Source: Flavobacterium sp. 1 (lineage in GTDB: Bacteria; Bacteroidota; Bacteroidia; Flavobacteriales; Flavobacteriaceae). Taken from it: DNA of 64,000 nt. The stretch is from contig NZ_PGER01000001.1 in assembly GCF_002797935.1 (NCBI RefSeq), positions 1,178,001 through 1,242,000 on the forward strand, in the 5' to 3' direction. A model generated the notes under the pieces. The model did no database searches and was not told where the DNA came from. It was given only the letters and a program-made list of their open reading frames with translations. The position numbers and the translations under genes were made by a program. Numbering within the stretch: the stretch's first letter is position 1; each line of letters begins with the position of its first letter. This document shows, in pieces, positions 56,906 through 64,000 of the stretch.

Positions 56906-56988
56906 ATTCGTTTTTGAATTTATTGTGCTTATCAACAGAATAGTATGTAAAAAGTGCGTTTATTACTATTATTTGAATATATTATTTC

Positions 56989-57099
56989 ATAGCATTTGTC
57001 CCTTTGTTCTTCTTTGCCAGCGGAACAAGCAAATGCAAATTTCATTTTTTCTTTTTATTTATTGTTTTACATGCTATTTGGCAAGGAGCAGTAATCTAG
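56989..57099 (+). pseudogene. MFS sugar porter relic
   Basis: One frame reads IAFVPLFFFASGTS, then FFFLFIVLHAIWQGAVI and a stop. It matches the intact porter of this window (MAFFFHWTG, then FLFLFIASHAIGQGAVIW). The nucleotide match is clear around GGCAAGGAGC (intact copy near 44484). The rest of the gene is gone. Confidence 0.7.
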
Positions 57100-57240
57100 T
57101 ACATTAATATCTTACGCTTTCGCAAATTAACTAATGGTGTCTGAACAGGTCTTTGAAGTTCAGTACATTGTATTCTTAGCACAATTATTTCTGACTTGGT
57201 TCCAATTTCTCTTTTGATTTTGGGGCTAGATAAATATTGC

Positions 57241-57342
57241 ATTTTTTGCACAAATAATAGTTTTTCAATTGCTCTTCGTATTGTTTCTGATGCAGGAAAA
57301 AAAGTAGTGTTATTGGAAAATATTGAATTTAATATTAATTAA
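57241..57342 (+). pseudogene. GH32 C-terminal relic
   Basis: The frame ends NNSFSIALRIVSDAGKKVVL and LENIEFNIN. It resembles the end of the GH32 at 44760 (DSFSIAKAGSDFELKNVFIN and QLNIK): the shared pieces are SFSIA, an acidic-Gly region, and a final N-hydrophobic-x-hydrophobic-N strand. Only the last strand or two remain. Confidence 0.5.
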
Positions 57343-57365
57343 CCAACCAATAAATTTTAATAACC

Positions 57366-57602
57366 ATGATGAAAATGAAACGATTACATGCAAATTATAG
57401 CTTTGCAACCTTTTGTTTTTTCTTCTTTTTTCTCTTTGTCAATGCGCAGCAGAAGGAAATTCGAAGAATAGTAACTGATGTGAATAAAAATTCACTTTCC
57501 GTAGACAGTATCCATATAAAAGGAATGAAAAACGACACTAACTCAGATTTTTTAATTATTAATTTCAAAGATAATCTCCACATTTTTGTGATCCATTTCT
57601 AA
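57366..57602 (+). pseudogene. SusC N-terminal relic
   Basis: The 78-codon frame starts with a signal peptide (CFFFFFLFVNAQQ), then KEIRRIVTDVNKNSLSVDSI and HIKGMKNDTNSDF. This is the carboxypeptidase-like opening of a SusC with key glycines lost. A short drifted tail and a stop follow. It stands after the GH32 relic, as SusC follows GH32 in the intact locus. Confidence 0.7.
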
Positions 57603-57708
57603 AAATTCAATATTTCTTCAAAATCGATTTGCAACTTTGGCTATAATAAATTCTTAAATAATAATAGTGAAAAAATCAGCAATGGTTTTTTGCTTTAAGT
57701 ATTTTACC

Positions 57709-58734
57709 ATGAAGAGAACTATCCTATCGCTTTTTCTTATTTTTTGTATTTCAAATAGTTATTGTCAAACTTATAAATTAGCAAAGAAAATAAATATTAC
57801 CGGTAACGAAGGCTGGGATTATCTTACTGTTGATGATGTTAATCAACATTTATTCGTTTCTCACGGGAACGTTGTAAATGTTGTCGATTTAAAATCCAAT
57901 AAAACCATAGCTACAATTCCTGATACCAAAGGAGTTCACGGCATTGCGATTGCTAACGATTTAAGCAAAGCATTTATAACTGACGGCAAAGACAATGCGG
58001 TTACTATTGTTAATTTAAAAACATTTGAATTAATTGAAAAAGTTGCCATAGAAGGTCAAAAGCCAGATGCCGTTTTATATGATCAATTTTCTCAAAAAGT
58101 ATTTACGTATAATGCCAATACAAATGATGCAACCGTTATGGATGCAATTACGAATAAAGTTGTAAAAACGATTCCATTAGGCGGTAAACCTGAATTTTCG
58201 GTTACCAATACTAAAGGTTTGATTTATGTTAATATTGAAGATAAAAACGAAATCAAAACGATTGACGCAGCTAAATTAGAAGTAATTGCAACTTGGAGTA
58301 TTGCGCCTGGCGATGAACCTTCTGGTTTGGCCATTGATTTAGAATCCAATAGATTATTTTCGGTTTGTGGCAATAAATTGATGATTGTTGTTGATGCTTC
58401 AAGCGGAAAAGTCATCAAAACACTGCCTATTGGTGATGGTTGTGATGGCGTTGCTTTTGATGCCAAAAAGAAACTTGTTTTTAGTTCTAATGGTGAAGGA
58501 ACAATCACGGTTGTAAAAGAACAAAATGCAAATAAATTTTCGGTTCTTGAAACGGTAAAAACTCAAAAAGGAGCAAGAACTATTGCCGTAAACAAAACTA
58601 GTGGCGATTTATATTTGACCACAGCTGATTTTGGTGAAAAACCAAAGCCTACTACCGAAAATCCTAATCCAAGAGCTTCTATTGTTCCCGATTCTTCAGT
58701 GGTTTTGGTTGTAGCGAGTAATAGTAAAAAATAA
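57709..58734 (+). CDS. YncE-family secreted beta-propeller protein
   Basis: The 341-residue protein (start at 57709; a GTG at 57667 would add residues before the signal peptide) has a signal ending SYCQ. YVTN/NHL-like propeller blades follow, with the pattern VNVVDLKSNKTIATIPDT, VTIVNLKTFELIEKVAI and MIVVDASSGKVIKTLPIGDG. GLAIDLESNRLFSVC and similar strands lie between. It is periplasmic. It opens an operon with a TolC protein, an adaptor and an RND pump, and might sequester or sense the exported compound. Function unproven. Confidence 0.88.
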   Translation: MKRTILSLFLIFCISNSYCQTYKLAKKINITGNEGWDYLTVDDVNQHLFVSHGNVVNVVDLKSNKTIATIPDTKGVHGIAIANDLSKAFITDGKDNAVTIVNLKTFELIEKVAIEGQKPDAVLYDQFSQKVFTYNANTNDATVMDAITNKVVKTIPLGGKPEFSVTNTKGLIYVNIEDKNEIKTIDAAKLEVIATWSIAPGDEPSGLAIDLESNRLFSVCGNKLMIVVDASSGKVIKTLPIGDGCDGVAFDAKKKLVFSSNGEGTITVVKEQNANKFSVLETVKTQKGARTIAVNKTSGDLYLTTADFGEKPKPTTENPNPRASIVPDSSVVLVVASNSKK

Positions 58735-58756
58735 TTTTATTTTATAAATTCAGTTA

Positions 58757-59995
58757 ATGAGAATCATCTTTTTTTACATTCTTAGCTTAATTTGTCTAGA
58801 GTCTTTTTCGCAAGAAAAAGACTTGCGGTTTTATATGGAAAAGGCACAAAATAATTCGCCTCTGTTAAAAGATTTATCCAATCAAATTCAATCCAATACT
58901 ATAGATAGTTTGCTTAATAGAGCAACTTATAAAGCACAGATTACAGGAAATCTGAATGCAAATTATGCTCCAGTTATCAATGGAGTTGGTTATGATGCCG
59001 CTATAACTAATGGACAATCCGTTTCGGGTTTGGTTGGTATTAATCAAAAAATAATTGGCAAGAATATTGCAAATTCACAAGCAGAAAGTTTCAAAATTCT
59101 AAAAGAGAGTTTGGTTTTAAATAAAAAAATCGCTCTCAAAGATTTGAATAAAGTAATTATTGACCAATATATCACAGCTTTTGGAAGTGCTGAGCAAATA
59201 GTGTATAATCAAAAAATGATAGCATTATTGAATAACGGCGCCAATACGCTGAAAAAGTTAACCCAAAATTCCATTTATAAACAAACCGATTATTTAATTT
59301 TTCTTTCATCGGTAAAGCAACAAGAATTACAGGTTTTACAACTGAAGCAACAATATCAAAACGATTTGGGAATGCTGAATTATTTATCAGGCGAAACTGA
59401 TACTACTTTTGTTAGTTTGACAAGACCAGATATTGGCTTAAAAACCATTTCAAGTCCCGAAAAAACTATTTTCTTTAAGCAATTTGAAGTTGATAGTTTG
59501 AAAATAGTCAATCAGAGTAAACTAATTGACAATGCTTATAAACCAACATTGGCCTTGCTTGGTGATGCGGGTTATTTGTCCAGTTTTGAGTATCAACCGT
59601 ATAAAAATTTCGGATTTAGTGTTGGACTAGGAATGTCAATTCCTATTTATGACGGAAACCAAAGATCATTGCAACATCAAAAAAATGAGCAAGCCGTAGC
59701 TACTAATTTGGCTTATAAAAAACATTTCAATAAGCAATACCAACAGCAATTACTGATGCTTAATCAGAAATTGAAGCAAGCAGTTGAAACTGGAAATCAA
59801 TTGCAATCTCAGCTTCAGATAACCGATGCGCTTATTGAAGTGGATAAAAAATTATTGCTGTCCGGTGATGCACAGATCACAGATTTTGTAATTGCGATTG
59901 GCAATGTTATCGCGCTAAATAATTCAATTTCTCAGAATAAAATCAACAAATTGCTACTTATCAACGAAATCAATTATTGGATTTCTAATGACTAA
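58757..59995 (+). CDS. TolC-family outer membrane efflux protein
   Basis: The 412-residue protein has a signal peptide (ESFSQ) and long amphipathic helices (LRFYMEKAQNNSPLLKDLSNQ; LKQAVETGNQLQSQLQI). The SLGVGLGMSIPIYDG-type turn at NFGFSVGLGMSIPIYDGNQR is typical of the family. It would provide the outer membrane duct of the tripartite pump. It overlaps the adaptor gene by eight bases. Confidence 0.9.
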   Translation: MRIIFFYILSLICLESFSQEKDLRFYMEKAQNNSPLLKDLSNQIQSNTIDSLLNRATYKAQITGNLNANYAPVINGVGYDAAITNGQSVSGLVGINQKIIGKNIANSQAESFKILKESLVLNKKIALKDLNKVIIDQYITAFGSAEQIVYNQKMIALLNNGANTLKKLTQNSIYKQTDYLIFLSSVKQQELQVLQLKQQYQNDLGMLNYLSGETDTTFVSLTRPDIGLKTISSPEKTIFFKQFEVDSLKIVNQSKLIDNAYKPTLALLGDAGYLSSFEYQPYKNFGFSVGLGMSIPIYDGNQRSLQHQKNEQAVATNLAYKKHFNKQYQQQLLMLNQKLKQAVETGNQLQSQLQITDALIEVDKKLLLSGDAQITDFVIAIGNVIALNNSISQNKINKLLLINEINYWISND

Positions 59996-60914
59996 TATGA
60001 TGAAGAAATCATTTACTATTTATATACTAATTTCAGTTTTTATTATCTCCTGCAAAGAGACTCCCACAGCCGAAGAGCCAACAGATGTTCGCGTTCCAGT
60101 TACTTTAACTTCAATTGATACCACAGGTCTGCAAAGTTATATTGACTTAAATGCAACGGCTTCTTATTTGGTAAAAAACGTCATTAAAGCCAACGCAACG
60201 GGTTATTTGAATTCTGTAAATGTGGCAACAAACGATTTTGTTAGCAATGGACAGGAATTGTTTTCGATCAAAACACGTGAGGCAAAAGTGTTAGGGAATT
60301 CCGTTAATAAAATAGATCCGACTTTGAGTTTTGGCGGAGCAATTAAGGTACTTTCTAATACCAATGGAACAGTAACTATGGTCAATGTGCAACAAGGCGA
60401 TTATGTGCAGGACGGAGATGCTTTGGTTACTATCAATGATGCCAAGAGTTTTGCAATTGTTTTGAGTTTACCCTATGAATTGAAAAAATATATTTATGTT
60501 GGTCAGCAGCTAAGCGTTGTCTTACCTGATAATTCTACGAGAATAGCGACAGTTCAAAAATTTTCGCCAACGGTTGATGCCAGTTCACAAACGCAAAATA
60601 TAGTTTTGAAAATAAACGGCAAACAAGATATTCCAGAGAATTTAATCGTGAAAGTGAGAATAACCAAGACATCAAGCAACAAATCTATTTCATTGCCCAA
60701 ATTGGCTGTTTTAAGCGATGAAACCGAAACCAATTTTTGGATAATGAAAATGATAAACTTCGATACAGCAATAAAAGTTCCGATACGAAAAGGAATTCAA
60801 ACGGAAGATCAAGTTGAAATTCTTTCGCCTGTTTTAAAACCAATGGATAAAATTTTGCTTACCGGAAATTACGGAGTGGGTGATACGATTAAGGTTAAAG
60901 TGATTAAAAATTAA
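59988..60914 (+). CDS. RND efflux periplasmic adaptor (HlyD/MFP family) lipoprotein
   Basis: The 308-residue lipoprotein (FIISC, Cys22 from the 59988 start) has a lipoyl-like/biotinyl half motif pair (IKANATGYLNSVNVATNDFV and LSNTNGTVTMVNVQQGDYVQDGDALV). A beta-barrel and membrane-proximal domain follow (VTLPDNSTR-like LSVVLPDNSTRIATVQKFSP). It lacks a long helical hairpin, like short adaptors of Bacteroidota. Starts at 59997 or 60000 are also possible. It links the TolC duct to the pump encoded next. Confidence 0.88.
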   Translation: MTNMMKKSFTIYILISVFIISCKETPTAEEPTDVRVPVTLTSIDTTGLQSYIDLNATASYLVKNVIKANATGYLNSVNVATNDFVSNGQELFSIKTREAKVLGNSVNKIDPTLSFGGAIKVLSNTNGTVTMVNVQQGDYVQDGDALVTINDAKSFAIVLSLPYELKKYIYVGQQLSVVLPDNSTRIATVQKFSPTVDASSQTQNIVLKINGKQDIPENLIVKVRITKTSSNKSISLPKLAVLSDETETNFWIMKMINFDTAIKVPIRKGIQTEDQVEILSPVLKPMDKILLTGNYGVGDTIKVKVIKN

Positions 60915-60924
60915 AAAATTTTTT

Positions 60925-60963
60925 CACAGATTTTTAAAATCCTTTTAATCTTTTAAATCTGTG
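60925..60963. repeat. Inverted repeat between adaptor and pump genes
   Basis: CACAGATTT and AAATCTGTG flank 21 bases. Short inverted repeats containing AAATCTGTG are frequent between Flavobacterium genes (general recollection). It lies inside the operon and may modulate mRNA stability. Confidence 0.5.
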
Positions 60964-60980
60964 GCTTAAAAAAATAAAGA

Positions 60981-63900
60981 ATGAATAATTTTTTTGTAAA
61001 GCATAGAAACGGATTAAGCACAATTATTTTCCTGATTATTTTGGGTGGCTTTTTCGCGTATTCCAAAATGCAAACCAGTTTGTTTCCTGAGATTACTTTT
61101 CCGAAAATAAAAATCATTGCCGATGCGGGACAGCAACCCATTGATAAAATGATGATAACGGTTACCAAACCACTTGAAAACGCCATTAAGAAAGTTCAAG
61201 ATTTGAAATCGGTTCGCACTACCACCAGTCGTGGGAGTTGTGAAATTTCGGCTTTTATGGATTGGAATGCCGATATAGATTTGAGCAAAACCCGCATTGA
61301 AGAGCAGATTAGCCAAATCCAAAATAATCTACCGCCAGATACTCAAATTACGGTTGAAAAAATGAATCCTTCAATTCTTCCCGTAATTGGTTACGCCATT
61401 GAAGGCAAAGGAATGTCTCCCATTGAGTTAAAAAAGATTGCAAATTTTACTATCAAACCCTTTCTATCGCAAATAGATGGTGTTTCTGAAATTAGAATCA
61501 TTGGAGGAAAAGAAAAAGAGTATTGGTTGTCATTGGATTTTGAAAAAATGACTTCTCTTGGCATTTCGCCAAATACGATTTCACAAGTTTTAAGCCAAAC
61601 CAATTTTATAAAATCGAATGGCTATTTATCGGATTATCGTTATTTGTATTTAACCATTACCGATGCGCAAGTCGATAAAAAAGAGGAGCTGGAAAACCTT
61701 GTAATTGTCAATAACGGCAAAGGAATTATTACATTAAAAGATATAGCTACTGTTGAAATTAAAGAGGCCAAAGAATACATTAAAGTCAATGCCAATGGTA
61801 AAGAAAGCATTTTGGTTGCCGTAATCAAACAACCCAATGCCAATTTGATTACGCTTACTACTGATATGAATGCAAAGCTAGAATCTTTAAAAAAGATACT
61901 GCCTAACGGAATTACAATAAAACCCTTTTATGAACAGGCAACTTTTGTAAACGATGCTGTAAAAAGTGTTACCGATAGTTTGTTATTAGGGTTGTTGTTG
62001 GCTATAATTGTAGCCGTTTTATTTCTGAAATCGGCTAAAGCCAGTGCCACTATTTTAATCATTATTCCGGTTACTTTAGGCTTAACCCTAATTGTTTTGT
62101 ATCTCACGGGAAATAGCTTCAATATTATGACTTTGGGAGCTATTGCCGCAGCTTTGGGATTGATAATTGACGATGCAATTGTTGTTGTTGAACAAATTCA
62201 CAGAACACACGAAGAACATCCCGAAGAACCCACGGTGACTCTTTTACAAAAAGCAATTCATTATTTATTTCCTGCAATGGTGGGTTCATCGATTAGTACT
62301 ATTGTGATTTTTATCCCTTTTGTATTAATGAGTGGAGTTGCCGGTTCTTATTTTAAAGTACTGACAGATACCATGATTATTACTTTGATTTGCTCTTTTT
62401 TTGTTACTTGGCTATTGCTTCCAGTGGTTTATTTGTTGCTTACCAAAAATGAAAGCACAGCAAATGGAACTCAAAAAGGAATCCAGACTCACGAGGTAAA
62501 AACACAAAAGTGGGTTGCTTATTTTATTTCAAAACCTATTATCAGTATTGTATTTTGTATTGTTTTGGTGCTTTCTATTTTTATTATTTTGCCCAATTTA
62601 GAGACTGGTTTTTTACCCGAAATGGATGAAGGAAGTATCATTTTGGATTATGAAAGTCCTCCAGGAACTTCACTTGAAGAAACGGATAGAATGCTTAATG
62701 AAGTGGAGAAAATCATCATAAAAGTTCCGGAAGTGGAAGCCTATAGTCGCAGAACCGGAACACAGATGGGTTTTTTTATCACAGAACCCAATCGAGGGGA
62801 TTATTTAATTCAATTAAAGAAAGAAAGAAGTAAAACCAGTAATGATGTTATTGATGAAATTCGAGCCAAAGTAGAAGAGACACAGCCTGCATTGCGTATT
62901 GATTTTGGCCAGGTTATTGGTGATATGTTGGGTGATTTGATGAGTTCGGTTTCTCCAATTGAAGTAAAAATATATGGAAGAAACCAAACTGAATTGCAAA
63001 GAATTACTAAAGAAATAGCTGGAATTGTCGAAAAAGTAAAAGGAACCGCAGATGTTTTTGATGGAATTGTTTTAGCAGGACCTGAAATTACGATTCAGCC
63101 CAACTACGCACAATTGGCTCAATATGGAATTACACCTACTGATTTGCAATTTCAAATGCAAACCGCTTTGGAGGGTAATGTAGTGGGCAGTTTATTAGAA
63201 AATGAAAAGCAAACCCCAATCCGAATGATTTATGCCAATGGACAAAAACGAAGTTTGGAAGATATCAAACAACTTAAAATATTTTTGCCCAATGGACAAT
63301 CTATTCCAATTACAAGTTTGGTTACTATTTCTGTTCAAAAAGGAGTAGCCGAAATTGAACGCGAAAATCTACAAATGATGAGTGTGGTTACAGGACGATT
63401 GGACAACAGAGATTTAGGAAGTGTGATGCAAGAAATTCAAGCTAAAGTTACTTCTACTATTCATTTGCCAAATGGCTATTATATCGAATATGGTGGAGCT
63501 TATAAAGATCAGCGGCAGTCATTCAAGGAATTATTGATGATTTTAATTACCTCTTCATTATTGGTTTTTGGTGTTATTTTATTTCTCTTTAGAGATTTTA
63601 GAATTGCATTAGTTATTCTTTTGATTTCTGTTTTGGGAATTGCAGGAAGTTATATTTTACTTTTTATAACCGCTACACCTTTGAATGTTGGAAGTTACAC
63701 AGGAATCATTATGATAGTGGGTATTATCGCCGAAAATGCGATTTTCACCTTTCTTCAATTTCGAGAAACTTTCAAATTAACTCAAAATGTAAACGGATCA
63801 ATAATTTATTCAATTTCAACTCGATTGCGTCCCAAATTAATGACCGCTTTAGGAGCCATAATTGCACTTTTGCCTTTGGCAATTGGTATTGGAACTGGTT

Positions 63901-64000
63901 CAGAATTGCATCAACCCTTGGCGATAGCGGTAATTGGAGGATTTATTATTGCAATGCCTTTGCTGCTGGTGGTACTACCGAGTTTATTGTGTTTTGTTTT
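60981..64000 (+). CDS. RND-family efflux pump, C-terminal end outside the window
   Basis: From ATG at 60981 the frame is open to the last base, giving 1006 codons of an expected 1020-1050. It starts MNNFFVKHRNGLSTIIFLII, followed by FPEITFPKIKI and the porter domains. The helix-4 proton-relay pair is GLIIDDAIVVVEQIH, with a second transporter half later (GIIMIVGIIAENAIFTFLQF). The short gap between the first helix and porter is normal for the AcrB/CusA superfamily. It is the energized part of the YncE-TolC-adaptor-RND operon. Whether it exports metals or organic compounds cannot be decided here. Confidence 0.93.
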   Translation, partial: MNNFFVKHRNGLSTIIFLIILGGFFAYSKMQTSLFPEITFPKIKIIADAGQQPIDKMMITVTKPLENAIKKVQDLKSVRTTTSRGSCEISAFMDWNADIDLSKTRIEEQISQIQNNLPPDTQITVEKMNPSILPVIGYAIEGKGMSPIELKKIANFTIKPFLSQIDGVSEIRIIGGKEKEYWLSLDFEKMTSLGISPNTISQVLSQTNFIKSNGYLSDYRYLYLTITDAQVDKKEELENLVIVNNGKGIITLKDIATVEIKEAKEYIKVNANGKESILVAVIKQPNANLITLTTDMNAKLESLKKILPNGITIKPFYEQATFVNDAVKSVTDSLLLGLLLAIIVAVLFLKSAKASATILIIIPVTLGLTLIVLYLTGNSFNIMTLGAIAAALGLIIDDAIVVVEQIHRTHEEHPEEPTVTLLQKAIHYLFPAMVGSSISTIVIFIPFVLMSGVAGSYFKVLTDTMIITLICSFFVTWLLLPVVYLLLTKNESTANGTQKGIQTHEVKTQKWVAYFISKPIISIVFCIVLVLSIFIILPNLETGFLPEMDEGSIILDYESPPGTSLEETDRMLNEVEKIIIKVPEVEAYSRRTGTQMGFFITEPNRGDYLIQLKKERSKTSNDVIDEIRAKVEETQPALRIDFGQVIGDMLGDLMSSVSPIEVKIYGRNQTELQRITKEIAGIVEKVKGTADVFDGIVLAGPEITIQPNYAQLAQYGITPTDLQFQMQTALEGNVVGSLLENEKQTPIRMIYANGQKRSLEDIKQLKIFLPNGQSIPITSLVTISVQKGVAEIERENLQMMSVVTGRLDNRDLGSVMQEIQAKVTSTIHLPNGYYIEYGGAYKDQRQSFKELLMILITSSLLVFGVILFLFRDFRIALVILLISVLGIAGSYILLFITATPLNVGSYTGIIMIVGIIAENAIFTFLQFRETFKLTQNVNGSIIYSISTRLRPKLMTALGAIIALLPLAIGIGTGSELHQPLAIAVIGGFIIAMPLLLVVLPSLLCFV

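Noticed and set aside
1..64000. CRISPR arrays, rRNA and tRNA genes
   Set aside because: No regularly spaced repeats and no recognizable rRNA or tRNA sequence were seen on either strand. Read by eye; a tRNA scan would settle it.

Overview
The window is AT-rich DNA from a member of the Bacteroidota, most probably a Flavobacterium-like Flavobacteriia. The grounds are four SusC/SusD loci (one cut by the window edge, one reduced to a relic), an ECF sigma/FecR pair beside an STN-type SusC, a hybrid two-component sensor with a fused AraC domain, a type IX secretion tail, and TAnnTTTG-type -7 promoter elements. No rRNA, tRNA or CRISPR array was seen.

Region 1 (1-11653) is one tightly packed operon: SusC (start missing), SusD, an alkaline-phosphatase-superfamily lipoprotein with carbohydrate-binding-like C-terminal domains, a PbfA-type class III PLP enzyme, a second phosphatase-superfamily enzyme, a DUF5690-type membrane transporter, a TIGR03364-type FAD oxidoreductase and a PhnX-like HAD hydrolase. 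A convergent XRE-cupin regulator follows. I read it as uptake and catabolism of an esterified aminoethylphosphonate: surface capture, ester hydrolysis, inner-membrane import, deamination, then C-P bond cleavage.

Region 2 (11862-26790) is on the minus strand up to 24888. It holds an M16 metallopeptidase, a GldA-like ATPase with a fused GldF/GldG-like permease, and an ECF sigma / FecR / SusC(STN) / SusD cluster. The SusC of this cluster is split by a one-base frameshift in a short homopolymer. A divergent M28 peptidase follows, with a good promoter and terminator.

Region 3 (26791-37100) is accessory DNA. A cassette of five genes (cytosolic sulfatase, a repeat protein, two flavin amine oxidases, a heme-protein-like gene with a C-terminal CPYH) sits between two mobile-element scars. 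The left scar has an IS5-type transposase start and an HTH/Fic gene-pair remnant. The right scar has an IS630-type transposase tail and an excisionase-like gene.

Region 4 (37103-56905) is a complete fructan (levan/inulin) utilization locus: a BT1754-like fructose sensor, three divergent GH32 enzymes, a sugar porter, SusC, SusD, two DUF4960 surface glycan-binding lipoproteins and a PfkB fructokinase. Sequence elements shared by its two promoters may be the sensor's operator. The first GH32 has a lipobox, a LamG-like domain, a T9SS tail and an unusual nucleophile motif. Just downstream (56989-57602), short relics of a sugar porter, a GH32 and a SusC lie in the same order as the intact genes and look like a decayed second fructan locus.

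Region 5 (57709-64000) is an efflux operon: a YncE-like beta-propeller, a TolC-family protein, an adaptor and an RND pump that runs off the window end.
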